Part shown: positions 10,791 through 20,629 of the stretch, in pieces
Layout of the letters: each line of letters begins with the position of its first letter
How positions within the stretch are numbered: the first letter of the stretch is position 1
Origin: Mesostigma viride
Taxonomy: Eukaryota; Streptophyta; Mesostigmatophyceae; Mesostigmatales; Mesostigmataceae
Assembly: GCA_009746045.1 (NCBI GenBank)
Contig: RPFO01000131.1
Span: 1,138,466 to 1,168,465, forward strand
Direction: 5' to 3'
DNA: 30,000 nucleotides
Made by a program: the position numbers and the translations under genes
Notes under the pieces: generated by a model
What the model was told of the DNA's origin: nothing
What the model saw: the letters and a program-made list of their open reading frames with translations, nothing else
Databases searched by the model: none

Positions 10791-11171
10791 AGCTAGGTTC
10801 AGCACTAGGGCGAGTGGGCGACGTACTGCGCTTGCGCTCGGGCGATGCCGATGGCGAGGCAAGCCCGGGGGGGACCTGGGCCGCTGGGCGACCACCAGTC
10901 GGCGCACCGCTGCCTTCCGGGCCTGAGGTTAAGCTGATCGAAGACGCGTATTTTCAGGGCTCAGCGCAGCCACCATGCAGGCTGCGTTGCGTAGAAGAGT
11001 GTCAATTTGCTCGTCATAACATATTGCGTGATAGCTTCGAGAAAATATATCAGCGTCGGTGCGTCTTATTAGAAAGAGTGAAAGACGAAGCGATTGTGAT
11101 AGTGCCCAATTAAACGTGGAAGTTATGGGCGCCGTGCGCAGCCTGTCAGGGGTCAGCCATGGCTATCTCGT

Positions 11172-11395
11172 GGCTCGTGCTGGTGGCTCGTGCTGGTGGC
11201 TCGTGCTGGTGGCTCGTGGCTCGTGGCTCGTGGCTCGTGGTTCGTGGCTCGTGGCTCGTGGCTCGTGGCTCGTGGCTCGTGGCTCGTGGCTCGTGGCTCG
11301 TGGCTCGTGGCTCGTGGCTCGTGGCTCGTGGCTCGTGGCTCGTGGCTCGTGGCTCGTGGCTCGTGGCTCGTGGCTCGTGGCTCGTGGCTCGCGTG
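11172..11395. repeat. (GGCTCGT)n heptamer minisatellite
   Basis: Three copies of a 13-mer, GGCTCGTGCTGGT (11172-11210), lead into about 26 copies of the 7-mer GGCTCGT (11211-11391) with one GGTTCGT variant at about 11239. Because 7 is not a multiple of 3, all three plus-strand frames encode the same WLVARGS repeat and all three minus frames encode ATSHEPR. ORFs here are therefore uninformative. Confidence 0.95.
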
Positions 11396-12118
11396 GTATC
11401 CATGCATGTGGTTGTCTCAAAATCAAGTATATTCAAGGAGACTGTCAAGTGTCAACCAGCGCGCAGGCCAGAAATCTTGTTTCTCGCATGCGCAAAACAC
11501 TCTTCGGCGGCTGGCCATGTCGAGGTACCAGCGTTGATCGAGTCCAGTGTAGCCAGTATAATACAGCTACTCATTTCCCTGAGTGAGGACTTCCGCTCAC
11601 GTGACGCACGGCACTACTATAGCGGACACACTAGCTGGGCGTCACACACATAGGCACGCACTATAGGCAGCATCATTTTGGTTTCCTATATAATTGCTGC
11701 ATGCCTGCCGCCGGCTTGCGTACGATTTTCACAGCTCCGCTATTATAGTTGTCTCTTTTAATGTATACTAGACGGCTACACATGGGCGCTGAAAAATCGA
11801 ACTCCTGACCCATACTCCAACATCGCCTGTGCCTCACCACATCCCAGCAATGACCTATTTCTTTATTCCATTTTTGTTTCTGTTATAATTATTATTCGAT
11901 CTTAACTTTGTCTTTATTTATTATTGTTCGTCATTATTACCATTTAGATTTTCTTTTCTTTTTTCTTTCTTCATTTTCCCTTTTCTTTTTCCCTTTGTAA
12001 TGTATAGACTCCTTACTTTTTATATTTTAGCCCCTTCGTGTATGTGTGTAGTATATGTTCCCTCTTTTCCTTCTTAGTTTAACTCGTTTGTTTTTGTTGC
12101 TGGTGCATGGTGGTGTGA

Positions 12119-12154
<36 letters not shown>

Positions 12155-12375
12155 CATACATGTGTGTGTGTGTGTGTTTTCCCTATCAACCTTTCTTGTT
12201 ATACCCGAGGTCTGTCTCCCTCCCTCCAGGTCTTCCTATAAAGATAGCCACGCGGCTCCCTCGGCCTTCGCATCGATTTCCTCTCAGACAACGTACTACC
12301 CTACTCCTTCCACGGCGTTGGATTGCCATGCGCGTCCAGGCATTATTAGTTGTCTCGCTTCATTAGCTAATTTAC
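11396..12375. other. AT- and pyrimidine-rich spacer with (GT)n tracts
   Basis: No gene recognised. 11860-12060 is strongly T/C-rich. (GT)n lies at 12121-12153 and 12160-12177, separated by ACATACA. Confidence 0.6.
12121..12177. repeat. (GT)n microsatellite
   Basis: Sixteen GT units, a short ACATACA interruption, then eight more GT units. Confidence 0.95.
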
Positions 12376-13010
12376 ATTAATTAAACTCGTGCTCGATCCC
12401 GTTGGGGAGTCGATCACGGATCGCGGAGCATTATACCCCCGATCGATGCATGGATGGGTACACGCAATCCTACCGGTCTAATCTATATCTATAAAAACAA
12501 TCTAGATAACTCTTATATATCTATTGAAAAAATATAACTACTTACATCAGAGTGAAGGCACCCAATGAAAAATAAACATGCAAAGCTGGCCACCGCTAAC
12601 CAGAGATCTAGCACGACAAAATAACTACAGCCGTCATCATGGGCCGGACACTCGACCCACCACACCGCGGAATGAAGTACGTTAATAACCGTGCGCTGCG
12701 CCGCAAAGTTAGCCCGCACGTGCGGCGGCTCAGCAAGTACTAACTCTATACTACTTTTAGTAGTATCTATGGTGCCCTTGACGTCCCTAGCTAGGGCTCT
12801 TGTCTAGCATGCCTCCCAGCTAGGCGCGTTTGCAAGCACGCGGGCGAGCTTCCCCACTGGAGGGGGGTCGTTGTCCTCTATGACCTGATCGAGCCCACTT
12901 GGGCCTTGCTTGTCCATCATCTTGACTCCTGTTCAAAATCACGGAGAGGCCTAGGCCCCCCCGCACTGTGTCCTGTACTAGGCTACTAGCTGTTCTACGG
13001 CTACACATCA
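12376..13010 (-). mobile_element. 5'-truncated LINE copy with ORF2 C-terminus remnant, type-2 3' end
   Basis: Minus-strand copy homologous to the one at 14105-15870. A diverged ORF2 C-terminal region (about 12995-12830) shares the CTAGTAG, GGCCTCTCCGTGATTT, AAGATGATGGACAAG and CATAGAGGACAACGA blocks with 14480-14360. A 3' untranslated region, a hairpin and an AATTAAT tail at 12385-12376 follow. The hairpin differs from other copies: TCGA is added on both sides (TCGACTCCC-CAAC-GGGATCGA), so the stem is longer yet still paired. Confidence 0.7.
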
Positions 13011-13039
13011 TATCCACCTCGATATTCGATTTTCCAGCA

Positions 13040-13172
13040 TTCCATGCAGGAACGTATGCTCGACAAACGCAGCCGGATAATATAACAGCAGCTATAGGCT
13101 CGAGCTATCATGGTCCGGCCAGCCAGACTTCTTCCAGATTTCTGGCCTGCGCTGGTTGTCTCAATTTGTGAT
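13040..13172 (+). repeat. Fragment shared with 20945-21045
   Basis: CTTCCAGATTTCTGGCC-TGCGCTGGTTGTC and the preceding AGCAG-CTATAG-CTC-AGCTA block occur here and again at about 20950-21035, just upstream of a type-2 LINE 3' end. It is probably part of that family's 3' untranslated region, here detached from its tail. Confidence 0.55.
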
Positions 13173-13344
13173 ATCAGTACGTTACGGCCGCCTAGCTTAT
13201 CACATATGATAGATCAGCCAACTGGTACACTGACGTAGCTAATCGAATACAGCTTAGACGTACTCTAGTAGCTGCGTCACGTTGGTACCAAGACCAACGA
13301 TCTAGATATCAAGGTGACAAGTCCAGCGCAGGCCCCCACCATGC

Positions 13345-14057
13345 ATGCAGTCCTGCTCACCTTCCCCTCTCTTGAGGCCGGATAAGCAGCGGTTCCTCTC
13401 TCGTCGCAAGAGGTTGCACAACCTCACCTGGACGCTGGACGACGACCTGACCCCCGCTCAGCAACAGCAGCGACGCGATCGACCTGTGGCCGGAATACCT
13501 CCGCCATAAGCAGGACCCCCAGATCAAGCCCAAGGTGTACTGGAGGGGCGGGGACCTGATGATCAACCACAAGATGTGGACGCCCCCAGCTCGGGCTAGA
13601 ATAGCAATAGCCCTAGCTTGTATCCATTGGTAGTCACTGCCGCTAAGGCAGCCATGCTTAGAATGTTTGCCTAGCTGACAGTCTGTGCCAGCATACCTAG
13701 TCACGTGCCGCTAACGCACGGTACACAACCAGCTGCATAGCCTTAGCCTATAGTCCTAGTACAGCCATGCTACATCCTGGCTATGATCATGCAGATTACT
13801 TGCCCACGCTCGACCTTGTTATGCATGCATGCCATGATCACATGGGTCTTATTGCACCCACAGATTGCCGGATCGTTAGCGTGTCCGTTCAGCTAGCTAG
13901 CGCGCCCGAGTGCAGCTGTGGCATGCCTTATAGGCATGAAGGAGACTGGGGGTCTCTGCCCTTTCTCCTGTTGTGCACACACAGGGATTAAAAGCACTTC
14001 GGTGCTCCGTGACTCCCCAACGGGAGCACGTGTTTAATTAATTAATTAATTAATTAA
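13345..14057 (+). mobile_element. ORF1-only LINE copy, type-2 3' end
   Basis: An ORF1 C-terminal remnant (13378-13590) is followed by about 400 bases of 3' untranslated region, two adjacent hairpins (AGCAC-TTCG-GTGCT at 13993-14006 and CTCCC-CAAC-GGGAG at 14013-14026) and a pure (TTAA)n tail at 14034-14057. ORF1 leads straight into the 3' end with no RT sequence, as in the type-1 copies. Confidence 0.75.
13378..13590 (+). pseudogene. LINE ORF1 C-terminal fragment (one frameshift)
   Basis: PDKQRFLSRRKRLHNLTWTL and LDDDLTPAQQQQRRD in frame from 13378 match FLRRRKRLEKTLFTLDDDLTLAQQQRRR of the ORF1 at 24308-25120. At about 13476 the frame shifts by one and continues DLWPEYL, KVYWRGGDLMINHK, MWTP, aligning with ELWSTYL, PVYWKGAAIYVGHK, PW. 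The N-terminal two-thirds is missing. The divergence from the 24.3-kb copy shows a second ORF1 subfamily. Confidence 0.75.
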
Positions 14058-14104
14058 CCAGCACAGACCATGGAACGACTCGATAAACAATTAAACATGC
14101 ATGC

Positions 14105-15870
14105 GAAGAAGATTAATTAGTTGATTAATTAATTAATTTAATAAAACTCGTGCTAGCGGTTGGGGAGTCATGCACGGAGCACCCCGATGGCCGGATGGCC
14201 GGATGGATGGAGACACGCAATCCTACCGGTCTACTCTATCTACAACATCAAGCAAACTCTATTATTATTCTATGCTCTCTACCCTCGATCTTGGGGTCCT
14301 GTCTATAGCGTGCTTCGACCCGCGTTTGCAAACACCGGCGCCGGCGCTTCCCCACGGGAGGGGAGTAATTCGTTGTCCTCTATGACCTGGGCCCACTTGG
14401 CCTTGTCCATCATCTTGTTCCAAATCACGGAGAGGCCTATAGGCCCCCCATGTCAGGACTCTACTAGCTGTTCTTTGATTGAAGGTGCGGGCCTTGCGGC
14501 GTCTGGCAATGCGGGGCCCAGCCGGCCCACGTAGAAGGAGGTGCCGGCCAGGCTGAGCTGGGCGCATTCCCGCGCGGGGGGCCACGTGATATGTGTCTAC
14601 CTGGTTGGTGCTAGCGCTAAGTGCCCCACTAGCTGCAGGCGCCGCTGCTTAATTAATGATGCTGGTGATATATGGCATGCCGACTCAGGTACAAGTCCTC
14701 ATTGCGAATATGATTAGCGTATCCTACACTAAAAATGGATCGCAGCACATTGTTGGTGACCGCGCGCCGTCCAGCTTTCTGGCAAAGTCGGCAGTGAGGG
14801 TCCACGTCTTGGCCCCGTACGTAAGAACAGGGAGGACCAGGACCTTTAAACAGGTCCTGTTTCTCTATCTTGCCCATGCAACAAGGGCTTGCGCCACAGG
14901 CCGCCCGGCCGGTATTGCATGGCGTAAAGCGTGCCAGGCGAGGGAGATACGGTGGTCCACATCTGGCAGCCTCGCAGCTGGGGAGTAAGCTACCCAGCAA
15001 CTTGACGCGGTCCCGATACAGGACTCGAGCGCCGTCAAGGAGAAAGAGGTCGGGGGGTGGCTGAGTGCCTGTCAGCCCAATCGCCAGAGCCTCAGTCTTC
15101 TTGCTGACCTCAAGGCCCACCGCACGGGCCTCGATTGCCAGGCATGCAGTCAAGCCACGTCTGCACGTGCTCAGTGTGCCCTCGAAGAGGGTGGTCTCGT
15201 CTGCATAGATGATGTCCGCTGCAGCCGAATTTCCGTTTCCGCCCTGCCATGCCAGAAACAGTTGACGGTGTCCCAGGTGCACCCCTGGTTCCCTACTCAC
15301 AATGCGGGCAAACCGCTTGCGCGCCTGAATCATTACGTATTCGACCACAATATATAATGGATAGGTGCATGGGGCCGCGATCGACAGCACGCAGTCCTGC
15401 CACACACCCTTCTGTAATTACTAGGGCATGGTGGCGTGGTCCTGCATGTAGCCTGTAGGAAGTGCGCACCGAAGTGGTGCAGGACCCTTTGTACATGTTG
15501 CGGATGACAGCAATAACGGGGGCGGGGGATCCGGAACAGAGCGCGAGGATGTCCCACAGCGCAGGCCAGAAAACCGAATCGAAGGCTTTGATGAAGTCCA
15601 CCAGCACAAGGTGCAGAGGGGACTCACCATGCACTGCTGAAGGCGATGCAGTTCTTCCTCCACAAGGCGGCGAGTATAGCGAAGAGTGCCTGTACTGTGT
15701 TGCGACCTGGACGGAAGCCGTGCTGAGTCTCGCTCAGGTGGCCGTCCAGGGCCGTGCGCAGGCGGTTCAGGATGAGCCCGGCATGAGATTATAAGCTTGA
15801 GGGGGGCACTTTGGATGCAACCCCTCTATAGTTGCCGGGGTCGGCGGCCGGGCGACCCCGGGTTCTTAAT
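14105..15870 (-). mobile_element. 5'-truncated LINE with RT-type ORF2, type-2 3' end
   Basis: The longest ORF2 copy in the window. Minus-strand order: RT domain, C-terminal region, a 3' untranslated region ending GGTGCTCCGTGCATGACTCC-CCAAC, and a TTAATTAA-rich tail at 14145-14105. It begins inside the RT (near the NYRG block at about 15840), so the endonuclease and any ORF1 are absent. The 3' hairpin has decayed (CTCCC-CAAC-CGCTAG). Confidence 0.8.
14265..15860 (-). pseudogene. LINE ORF2 reverse transcriptase remnant
   Basis: Non-LTR reverse transcriptase spread over several frames. Visible blocks in order are DPGNYRGV (about 15845-15820), LSETQHGFRPGRNTVQALFA (about 15740-15680), motif A VDFIKAFD (about 15601-15578), motif B GVWQDCVLS (about 15410-15382), the catalytic box IIYADE (15213-15196), where YADD has become YADE, then EVSKKTEAL and DRVKLLGSL. 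Further on are LPVLTYGAKTWTL (another frame, about 14840-14795), HIRNEDLY (about 14710-14685) and RRLQLVGHLA (about 14645-14615), the usual C-terminal signature of this LINE type. SVIWNKMMDKAKWAQVIEDN (about 14432-14373) is near the C-terminus. Stops, frameshifts and the lost catalytic Asp make it inactive. The clade is not certain. Confidence 0.85.
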
Positions 15871-16290
15871 TGTACATATGTATACAGCATCGTGTGACTG
15901 AAACTGTGTTGCCCAGGCCGCTGGGGGCGGTTGCGACGACAGCAGAATCATTGCATTACCGAAAGAGGCAACATTCGTTTCCCTTGAAAATTCAAGTACA
16001 ACGGACGGCGCGCAAATTTCAGCGTACGGTCTGATCCAGGACCGGATCGACCAAACCCGATCTGCCCAAATCTGCCCAAATCTTTCACTTCACGAGTCAC
16101 TACCGGATCTGTACGGCACCTGCGGGCCGACTTCCTGATTCCGTGGACTCCGAGCATAGAACATTTTTTTCTGAGACGGCAGGCTTAGTCTTTAAATTAG
16201 ACCAACCTCGGGCAGTGTTCGGTGGCATGGAAGCTCTTGCTGTCGTTTAAACGGCGCTGTCAATCAAGTCTGTTGGTTTTTAATTTTGAC
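15871..16290. other. Spacer, no gene recognised
   Basis: Between the truncated LINE and the MITE-like element. No coding signal or repeat is seen, apart from a local doublet of TCTGCCCAAA at about 16060-16080. Confidence 0.4.
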
Positions 16291-16760
16291 AGGAGGCCGG
16301 GCCCACTTCAAATGTTTCGCCGTCCAAGCCAAGTGTGTGACACTTTTTCGCTATTTTCGCAAAAAAAAAATAAAATTTCGCACGAGTTCGCGTGATTTTC
16401 GCAAAATTTTCACACATTTTCGCACGATTTCGCACGATTTCGCACAATTTTGCATGGATTTCAACCAAGGGTCGTTTTGGGGAGTGACGTTTGACAAAAT
16501 TTCGCATGAACTCACACACGTTGTGCACATCAAAAATTTTTACCGTCGACATTTTTCACATGAAATTTCGCACGATTTCAGCAAATTTCGCACAAATTCG
16601 CACGATTTCAGCAAATTTCACACGATTTCAGCAAATTTCGCACAATTTCGCACGATTTCGCACGACGAATCACTCTGCAGAGTGACGATCGTCGAAAAAG
16701 TCAAAAAAACGACAAAAAGTGTCACACTTTTCGGAACATTTGAAGTGGGCCCGGCCAGGA
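16291..16760. mobile_element. MITE-like element, 462 bp, 25-bp terminal inverted repeats
   Basis: The terminal inverted repeat GGCCGGGCCCACTTCAAATG continues to 25 bp with one mismatch (16295-16319 and 16756-16732). It is flanked on both sides by AGGA (16291-16294, 16757-16760), a likely 4-bp target duplication. A second inverted pair around GTGACACTTTTT lies inside (about 16331-16350 and 16711-16731). The interior is built of short direct repeats of TTTCGCACGA and TTTCAGCAAA. There is no transposase, so it is non-autonomous, and the superfamily is not assignable from a 4-bp duplication alone. The 223-codon plus-strand ORF across it is a repeat artefact. Confidence 0.75.
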
Positions 16761-17268
16761 CTCGCCCAGCATGTTTTCCGCATGTTTTTAGCTCCAAGAG
16801 TTATAACAGCTGTAATATCACCAGTGGAATGCGGGAGGGGAGGTCGGGCTTAAGGAAAACTTTCTTTCGTTGTCATGCCACCATTCAAGCTCCGTGGTTA
16901 CATGCACGACAGTGTAAGGCCCCTTCAAGAGAAGTTTCTGCGATCATAGACCGATAGTGCGCCACCGGTAGTGGTAGAGAAATTTCATGCGTTTCTTGGA
17001 ACGCCTATAGGCTTAATGACGGCTAGGCAAACGAGCTACTATCTCGCCCCGGCTAATCTATGAAACGTAAGTGTGCCGCCTTTCCCGTGCGCAAGTGTGG
17101 GGATCTCAGCGGGTCATTCGTTGTCACGTTTACGAAGCGTCTACCCATGTGTTCCATGGCAAACGCGGTGTGCATGCCTGGCATCCGCAATGTGCTCTGA
17201 GCATGGGTGTGTTCGGCATTGGTCTCGGCCGCAGCTTGTCAGGCCCTGGGTCGCGATGCACGAAGCAC

Positions 17269-17269
<1 letters not shown>
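16761..17269. other. Spacer, no gene recognised
   Basis: Ordinary-composition sequence between the MITE-like element and a (GT)n tract. Frames of about 90 codons end in the dinucleotide repeat and show no domain. Confidence 0.4.
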
Positions 17270-17336
<67 letters not shown>

Positions 17337-17342
17337 TGTGTA
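17270..17342. repeat. (GT)n microsatellite
   Basis: About 31 GT units followed by CGCGTGTGTA. Cys-Val reading frames over it are artefacts. Confidence 0.95.
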
Positions 17343-17651
17343 TGACTCTTTGTGTCCGTAGCCAGTGTTGCCGCTTTAGTTCTGATGCATGACTTGCATC
17401 GCAGCACTTTGATATCAACACGGCTCACATTACCAGATTACTAGCAACACTGGTTACATGTTGCAAACTGCAGTGGTATACAAATAATATTACAAATGCA
17501 AATAATCTGTACATAATATACAAAAGAGATGTCAATAATCTGCATTGAAGAAGATGCAGGTGTTTGACTGTGCATGGAGGCAAGAGCTGCTTGTTGATAG
17601 CAGCCACCGCCATGGGCTATGTTGTGTCGCTTTCACATATATTTACCCATC

Positions 17652-17775
17652 GTCGTTTTCTTCAGCGCTGTAGTGCATGATGGCAGTGCCACAACAATCC
17701 ATCCCAATGATTTGTCATGATGGGGGGAAAGAACGACAATTCTACCTGGCTGTTTGACACGTGCATGCTTGACTC
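17652..17775. repeat. Left copy of diverged direct repeat flanking the (CCCA)n tract
   Basis: Shares TTTTCTTCA-CGCT-TA-TGCAT, GCAGTGCCACAACAATC, a G-run, ACCTGG-TGTTT, and ACACGTGCATGC with 18896-19022, in the same order and orientation. Identity is high in blocks with small indels between. Confidence 0.75.
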
Positions 17776-17894
17776 GCTCACCCAGCCACTCCCTCCCTCA
17801 CGCACCCACGCAAGCAAGCACACCCACATCCACACTGTCCCACGCACCCAAGCACGCACACCCACCCACCCAGACAGCCAGACACACACACATG

Positions 17895-17906
<12 letters not shown>

Positions 17907-17987
<81 letters not shown>
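17907..17987. repeat. (CT)n tract
   Basis: About 38 CT units, a homopurine/homopyrimidine run adjoining the (CCCA)n tract. Confidence 0.97.
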
Positions 17988-17988
<1 letters not shown>

Positions 17989-18716
17989 CACCCACCCACC
18001 CACCCACCCACCCACCCACCCACCCACCCACCCACCCACCCACCCACCCACCCACCCACCCACCCACCCACCCACCCACCCACCCACCCACCCACCCACC
18101 CACCCACCCACCCACCCACCCACCCACCCACCCACCCACCCACCCACCCACCCACCCACCCACCCACCCACCCACCCACCCACCCACCCACCCACCCACC
18201 CACCCACCCACCCACCCACCCACCCACCCACCCACCCACCCACCCACCCACCCACCCACCCACCCACCCACCCACCCACCCACCCACCCACCCACCCACC
18301 CACCCACCCCCCACCCACCCACCCACCCACCCACCCACCCACCCACCCACCCACCTGCACCCACCCACCCACCTGCACCCACCCACCCACCCACCCACCC
18401 GCCCGCCCGCCCCCCCCCACCCACCCACCCACCCACCCACCCACCCACCCACCCACCCACCCACCACCCACCCACCCACCCACCCACCCACCCACCCACC
18501 CACCCACCCACCCACCCACCCACCCACCCACCCACCCACCCACCCACCCACCCACCCACCCACCCACCCACCCACCCACCCACCCACCCACCCACCCACC
18601 CACCCACCCACCCACCCACCCACCCACCCACCCACCCACCCACCCACCCACCCACCCACCCACCCACCCACCCACCCACCCACCCACCCACCCACCCACC
18701 CACCCACCCACCCATC
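17988..18716. repeat. (CCCA)n array, about 730 bp
   Basis: Roughly 180 CCCA units, nearly perfect. It is interrupted by two CCTGCA motifs (about 18353 and 18371), a (CCCG)-type cluster with a C-run (about 18400-18418) and single phase slips at about 18308 and 18464. The minus strand is (TGGG)n, a dense potential G-quadruplex tract. The very long Pro/Thr/His and Gly/Trp/Val ORFs in all frames are artefacts. Confidence 0.97.
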
Positions 18717-18895
18717 CATCAAACATGCATGCACGTCTAGTGTCTCTCCATTTGAGCACCTGTCCTTACACCCCCGCAGTGGCAGCCAAGCGAGGAAGCA
18801 ACCAAGGGACCAAGCGAACCCCCCAACTGCCCGACATCACCGGAATGTACCGTCCGGAATGTTCGTATGGCACGTTAATTGCACAAATACCTGCC

Positions 18896-19022
18896 CCACA
18901 TTTTCTTCAACGCTATATAATGCATTATCGCAGTGCCACAACAATCTGGGCTCTGAGATATTGAATCATACGGGGGGGGGAGATGACAGGCATACCTGGA
19001 TGTTTCACACGTGCATGCCTGA
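18896..19022. repeat. Right copy of diverged direct repeat flanking the (CCCA)n tract
   Basis: Partner of 17652-17775, offset by about 1245 bases. It holds a run of nine G at about 18973-18981 where the left copy has six. Confidence 0.75.
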
Positions 19023-20600
19023 ACGGCACATGGATTATGAAACAAATTGAAAGCACGGGCGCACAACATCAACCAATATCATAACTTATTTTACTGTACA
19101 AGGTAAGGTTCATTGGTACCACATGCATTACTGGACAACTTGGGAGTTGGGTTTGATATGGCCTGCAGGCTATCTATTGTGAAAACTGCAAGGCATGCTG
19201 GTATGGCTACTAAGTGGAACACCATGAATGGAATCCCTAGGAACACCAAGCCTAGTAATGTAAATTACAGGTGGCACAACTGGCACACACCACATCGTGG
19301 CAAATATAAGCCTGGACTGCAACAGATGATGGCATTTTCCTGTTATGGCATGGTCGATCGGAGGGAATTTTCAACTTTTAATGCCGATGGACAATGTGAA
19401 AGTTATTCCACATAGGGCGGCCCGGCACTCAGCTGCTAACGTCTAGCTGACAACAAGCTTCACGGCCGAATCAGGGATGCAGCGTCCACTATTAAACCAA
19501 GGCATATGAAAAAAAATTCCTGCACAACGTCGGCTTACCGATGGTTGTGGTTAGCATGCGTGAACAAGAAGATTGTGTGGTTTGTACGCCAGTCTGATCC
19601 GGCGACATGGCAGTGGCTGCCGGCCAGCACATGCGCATGCCATTCGACATGCTGAATGGGGGGCTGTGCGTTAAAATCAAAATGAACATGACAAACATCT
19701 CATGTAAGAAATTTATATACAGCTTTCTGTCTCAAGCCAAAAAAGGGTGTGTCGTCATGCAATATATCAGTCCTGCCAGCCATAAACCTTAACTCCTAAT
19801 CTGGAATTCACAATTGGCTTGTTTGAATCACACGCATAAACAAAGTAGTCGATACATGTCTACGGAAGCGGCCTTTTGAACGTGAGATTGGATTGATTTG
19901 CCGTTTGGTTAGTAAGTTTCCCAGACTGCCATCGCTAGCAAATTTACCATGGCTAGCAGGTGCTGAGGTGCATTTTTTTGCTTAGGCAAGAACGGGACCA
20001 TTTTTCTTTAGTCTAGCGCAAAAAAGGCTAAGCATGGGCGGGTCGACATGGCGTCGCATGGGCCGTGAGGCCGGACTTGAACGGACGATAGTGTTGTACT
20101 AGTTCAGGCTGAAAATGATTCCACCGTTTTCCTTTTCTGATTCCACCGTTTTTCCTTTCCAATTCCTTGGATGAAATCTGGCCGAATCAGACAGAATAGT
20201 TCCTGCGGTGCCAAAAGGGCGGTTACGAAAATGTGTGGCTGGAGTTTGTGCGAAGGGTAACTACTTTGACTGGTGCGCACTTGAAACTAGTCGGCATTGC
20301 TAGATGCCGCGGGGGTACACTCCAACTTGAAAGCCGGACGTCTTGGGGGTCAAGGCTTGGCTTTCGGTAATGCAATGGCGGTTAATTGCAGATATCCCGG
20401 AAGGGCAGCATGACACCAGTGTCTTCAAACTCGATCGGCGGCGAGTTTCACGACTGCGGCCGGAATCTCGTCTGAGCCTGCATGTGGCGACGTCGTAACG
20501 CAGGCGCTGGACCGCCTCCGTGACCTCACGGGAGGTGAAAGGATTTATGTCTGATCGAGGGGTCGCCGAGCGGGCCGGTCAGCGGGGGGACTCAATAGTT
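19023..20600. other. About 1.6 kb without a supportable gene
   Basis: A 100-codon plus-strand ORF (19113-19415) starts MVPHALLDNLGV and is basic and tryptophan/histidine-containing, but I recognise no family. A 61-codon ORF at 19607-19792 likewise. At about 20118-20162 there is a two-copy tandem of GATTCCACCGTTTTTCCTTT. Otherwise nothing. Confidence 0.4.
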
Positions 20601-20629
20601 AGTCCGCTATAATAGTTAGTCCGCCGCTG

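Noticed and set aside
11059-11653. ORFs with WLVARGS or ATSHEPR repeats
   Set aside because: Products of the heptamer array, identical in all three frames. The flanking parts lack any domain.
14160-14534. Plus-strand 124-codon ORF
   Set aside because: Antisense to the ORF2 C-terminus and 3' untranslated region of a LINE.
16286-16957. 223-codon ORF rich in FRTISHDF-like repeats
   Set aside because: It spans the inverted-repeat element and follows its decamer repeats, and it starts and ends outside the element borders.
17988-18716. Telomeric repeat
   Set aside because: CCCA/TGGG is not a known telomere unit (plant/algal types are TTTAGGG or TTTTAGGG), and the tract is internal between direct repeats.
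17662-19050. Very long ORFs in several frames (300-415 codons)
   Set aside because: All are translations of (CCCA)n and (CT)n. A four-base repeat without stops is open in every frame.
19113-19415. Possible transposase fragment (MVPHALLDNLGV...)
   Set aside because: No DDE or other motif is visible and no terminal repeats surround it. Left as unassigned.
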